Part shown: piece after piece, positions 62,797 through 64,000 of the stretch
How the letters are laid out: every line of letters starts with the position of its first letter
Numbering within the stretch: position 1 is the first letter of the stretch
DNA from: Streptomyces smaragdinus
GTDB taxonomy: Bacteria > Actinomycetota > Actinomycetes > Streptomycetales > Streptomycetaceae
Length of the DNA stretch: 64,000 nt
Assembly (NCBI RefSeq): GCF_009604385.1
Contig: NZ_WEGJ01000001.1
Coordinates: 558,001-622,000 of the forward strand
Direction of reading: 5' to 3'
Notes under the pieces: generated by a model
Seen by the model: only the letters and a program-made list of their open reading frames with translations
The model's database searches: none
What the model was told of the DNA's origin: nothing
Position numbers and translations under genes: made by a program

Positions 62797-63998
62797 CCGA
62801 TGACACATCCCTGGGTCTGCGTCTTGGCTTCCTGGGGCTGGGAGGGGGCGGCGGGACTCGTCGTCACGGAGACGGTGACGACGCCGCCGCGGTTGCAGAA
62901 GTCCTTCTCGCCGAAGGTGTAGCTGTAGGCGCTGGACGACGTGGTGCTCACCGACGCCGTCGTGGTGTACGTGTGCGGGGGCTCGCCCTGGGCGTTGGTG
63001 AACGTCCACTTGAGGTTCAGGGTCACGGGCCCCGGCCCGGTCATGCTCACCCGGACCTGCACCGTCGCCGTCTGCCCGCTCAGGCTGAGCCCGCCCAGCC
63101 CCATGGCCGTCACCACCGTGCCCTCCGGCGGATCCGTAGTCGGCGGCGCCGTCGTCCCGCCGGTCGTGCCACCCCCCGTCGTCCCGCCCCCGGTGGTGCC
63201 ACCGCCGGTCGTACCGCCCCCCGTCGTGTCACCGCCGTCCGTACCCCCGCCGGTCGTGCCGCCCGTCGCCGGCGCCGTGGCGGACGCCGACGGCGAACCG
63301 GACGCCGAAGGCGACGCGGAGTCCGACGGGGACGCGCTCGTGGCCGACGGCCCGGGCGAACCGCTCGCCGGCCCCCCGGAGTCCGGCACCGACGGCGACG
63401 CGTCGGTCGTGGCCACCGCCCGGGTGGGTTCCCCGCCCCCGCCCTCCGTCGCCACCGACGTCACGGCGAGCGCACCGAGCAGGACGACCGCCCCGACCCC
63501 GGCCATCAGCCCCCGCCGCCCGGCCAACGCCCCGCGCCCGCCCCCGGCGATGACGGTCCGGGCCAGCGACGTCACCCCGCCGGACGCGCCGGACGCGGAG
63601 GGGAAGAGCAGCGGCAGCAGGGCGGCCAGTGCGGCGAGCCGGCGCTGCCCGCGCTCCTCCCAGTCCGGCCCGTACGCCGCGCCGGCGACCAGGTCGAGCT
63701 CGGCGACGAACAGGTCGGCGCTGGCGGGCCGGTCGGCCGCGTCCTTCGCCATGCCGTGCCGGATGAGCTCCTGGACGGGCAGGTCGACGTTCTCCGCCGG
63801 GATGGGCGCGGTGATGTGCTTGACGGCGAGTTCGGCGAACGTGTCGCCGGTGTACGGCCGCTGTCCGGTGAGGCACTCGTAGAACGTGGCGGTCGCCGCG
63901 TACACGTCCGTGGCGGGCGAGGCGGGCGCGCCGTTCCACTGCTCGGGCGCCATGTACAGCGGCGTACCGGCGACGTCCGGCGTGGCGCCGCTGCGTAC
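62793..63998 (-). CDS. Ser/Thr protein kinase, C-terminal part (5' end outside window)
   Basis: The open frame runs from the window edge; 401 residues remain. It begins just before the APE motif (GTPLYMAPEQW) and keeps C-lobe helices (YTGDTFAELAVKHITAP). After about 170 residues comes a membrane helix (AGVGAVVLLGALAVTSVAT), a long Ser/Ala/Pro linker, a run of TTGGG units and an Ig-like domain with a Cys pair (DFCNRGG, QGCVIG). PknB/PASTA-like layout but with a different outer domain. Coupled to the next gene. Confidence 0.92.
   Translation of the reverse strand, partial: VRSGATPDVAGTPLYMAPEQWNGAPASPATDVYAATATFYECLTGQRPYTGDTFAELAVKHITAPIPAENVDLPVQELIRHGMAKDAADRPASADLFVAELDLVAGAAYGPDWEERGQRRLAALAALLPLLFPSASGASGGVTSLARTVIAGGGRGALAGRRGLMAGVGAVVLLGALAVTSVATEGGGGEPTRAVATTDASPSVPDSGGPASGSPGPSATSASPSDSASPSASGSPSASATAPATGGTTGGGTDGGDTTGGGTTGGGTTGGGTTGGGTTGGTTAPPTTDPPEGTVVTAMGLGGLSLSGQTATVQVRVSMTGPGPVTLNLKWTFTNAQGEPPHTYTTTASVSTTSSSAYSYTFGEKDFCNRGGVVTVSVTTSPAAPSQPQEAKTQTQGCVIG
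63159..63260 (-). repeat. In-frame TTGGG-type coding repeat
   Basis: About six near-identical 15-bp units (plus strand GTCGTNCCNCCNCCG) encode TTGGG pentapeptides in the extracellular linker of the kinase. Confidence 0.85.
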
Positions 63999-64000
63999 CG

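Noticed and set aside
63159-63260. Short tandem repeats that could suggest CRISPR
   Set aside because: They are 15-bp in-frame units coding TTGGG without spacers; they are a protein linker.

Overview
The window is very GC-rich chromosomal DNA. Its codon use, GTG/TTG starts, ATGA/GTGA start-stop overlaps, many secreted hydrolases and a conservon (cvnABCD) operon point to a Streptomyces-type actinomycete. I count 52 protein-coding genes, two of them cut by the window edges. I see no rRNA, tRNA, CRISPR array, insertion sequence or phage block. The gene content suggests an adaptive part of a Streptomyces chromosome, and no complete antibiotic cluster is present.

Layout. 1-6.0 kb: 3' end of a sensor histidine kinase, a deacetylase-like lipoprotein, an ArsR-type regulator divergent from an MFS exporter, a peptidoglycan-binding protein and a methyltransferase. 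6.1-10.4 kb (minus strand): conservon cvnA-B-C-D plus a cytochrome P450 that lacks the ExxR motif. 10.5-21.6 kb: amidase, GDSL lipase, MerR regulator with a VIT/VWA protein, a membrane protein, polyphosphate glucokinase, two GNAT proteins and NAD synthetase. 21.7-33 kb: a cupin/monooxygenase-like pair, gamma-glutamyltransferase, a modular GH18 chitinase, a SIS-domain isomerase divergent from a DeoR regulator, a GH20-type hexosaminidase and a hydrolase-Nudix-Nudix fusion. 33-42.4 kb: PolX, a VanX-like dipeptidase, a CYP102-like P450, a lipase-like protein, a TetR regulator, a divergent seryl-tRNA synthetase behind a T-box leader, and an AA10 LPMO. 42.4-57.4 kb: DNA ligase with a FluG-like pair, a small secreted repeat protein, an XRE-STAND-TPR regulator divergent from an MFS transporter, alginate lyase, a NarL-type two-component system, a methyltransferase, a TetR regulator and a secreted hydrolase. 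57.6-64 kb: a form II CO-dehydrogenase-like operon with coxG, convergent with a membrane protein and a Ser/Thr kinase.

How genes fit together. The chitinase, LPMO and hexosaminidase carry DasR-like sites upstream. The SIS/DeoR pair has its own long inverted-repeat operator. Together these make an amino-sugar (chitin and GlcNAc) utilisation theme. The serS gene is preceded by a promoter and a T-box with the AGUA motif, a UCC (serine) specifier and a UGGC acceptor-pairing sequence. A tRNA-Ser-sensing, inducible and divergent SerRS is the most striking system in the window. Several gene ends are closed by long perfect hairpins, listed as terminators.
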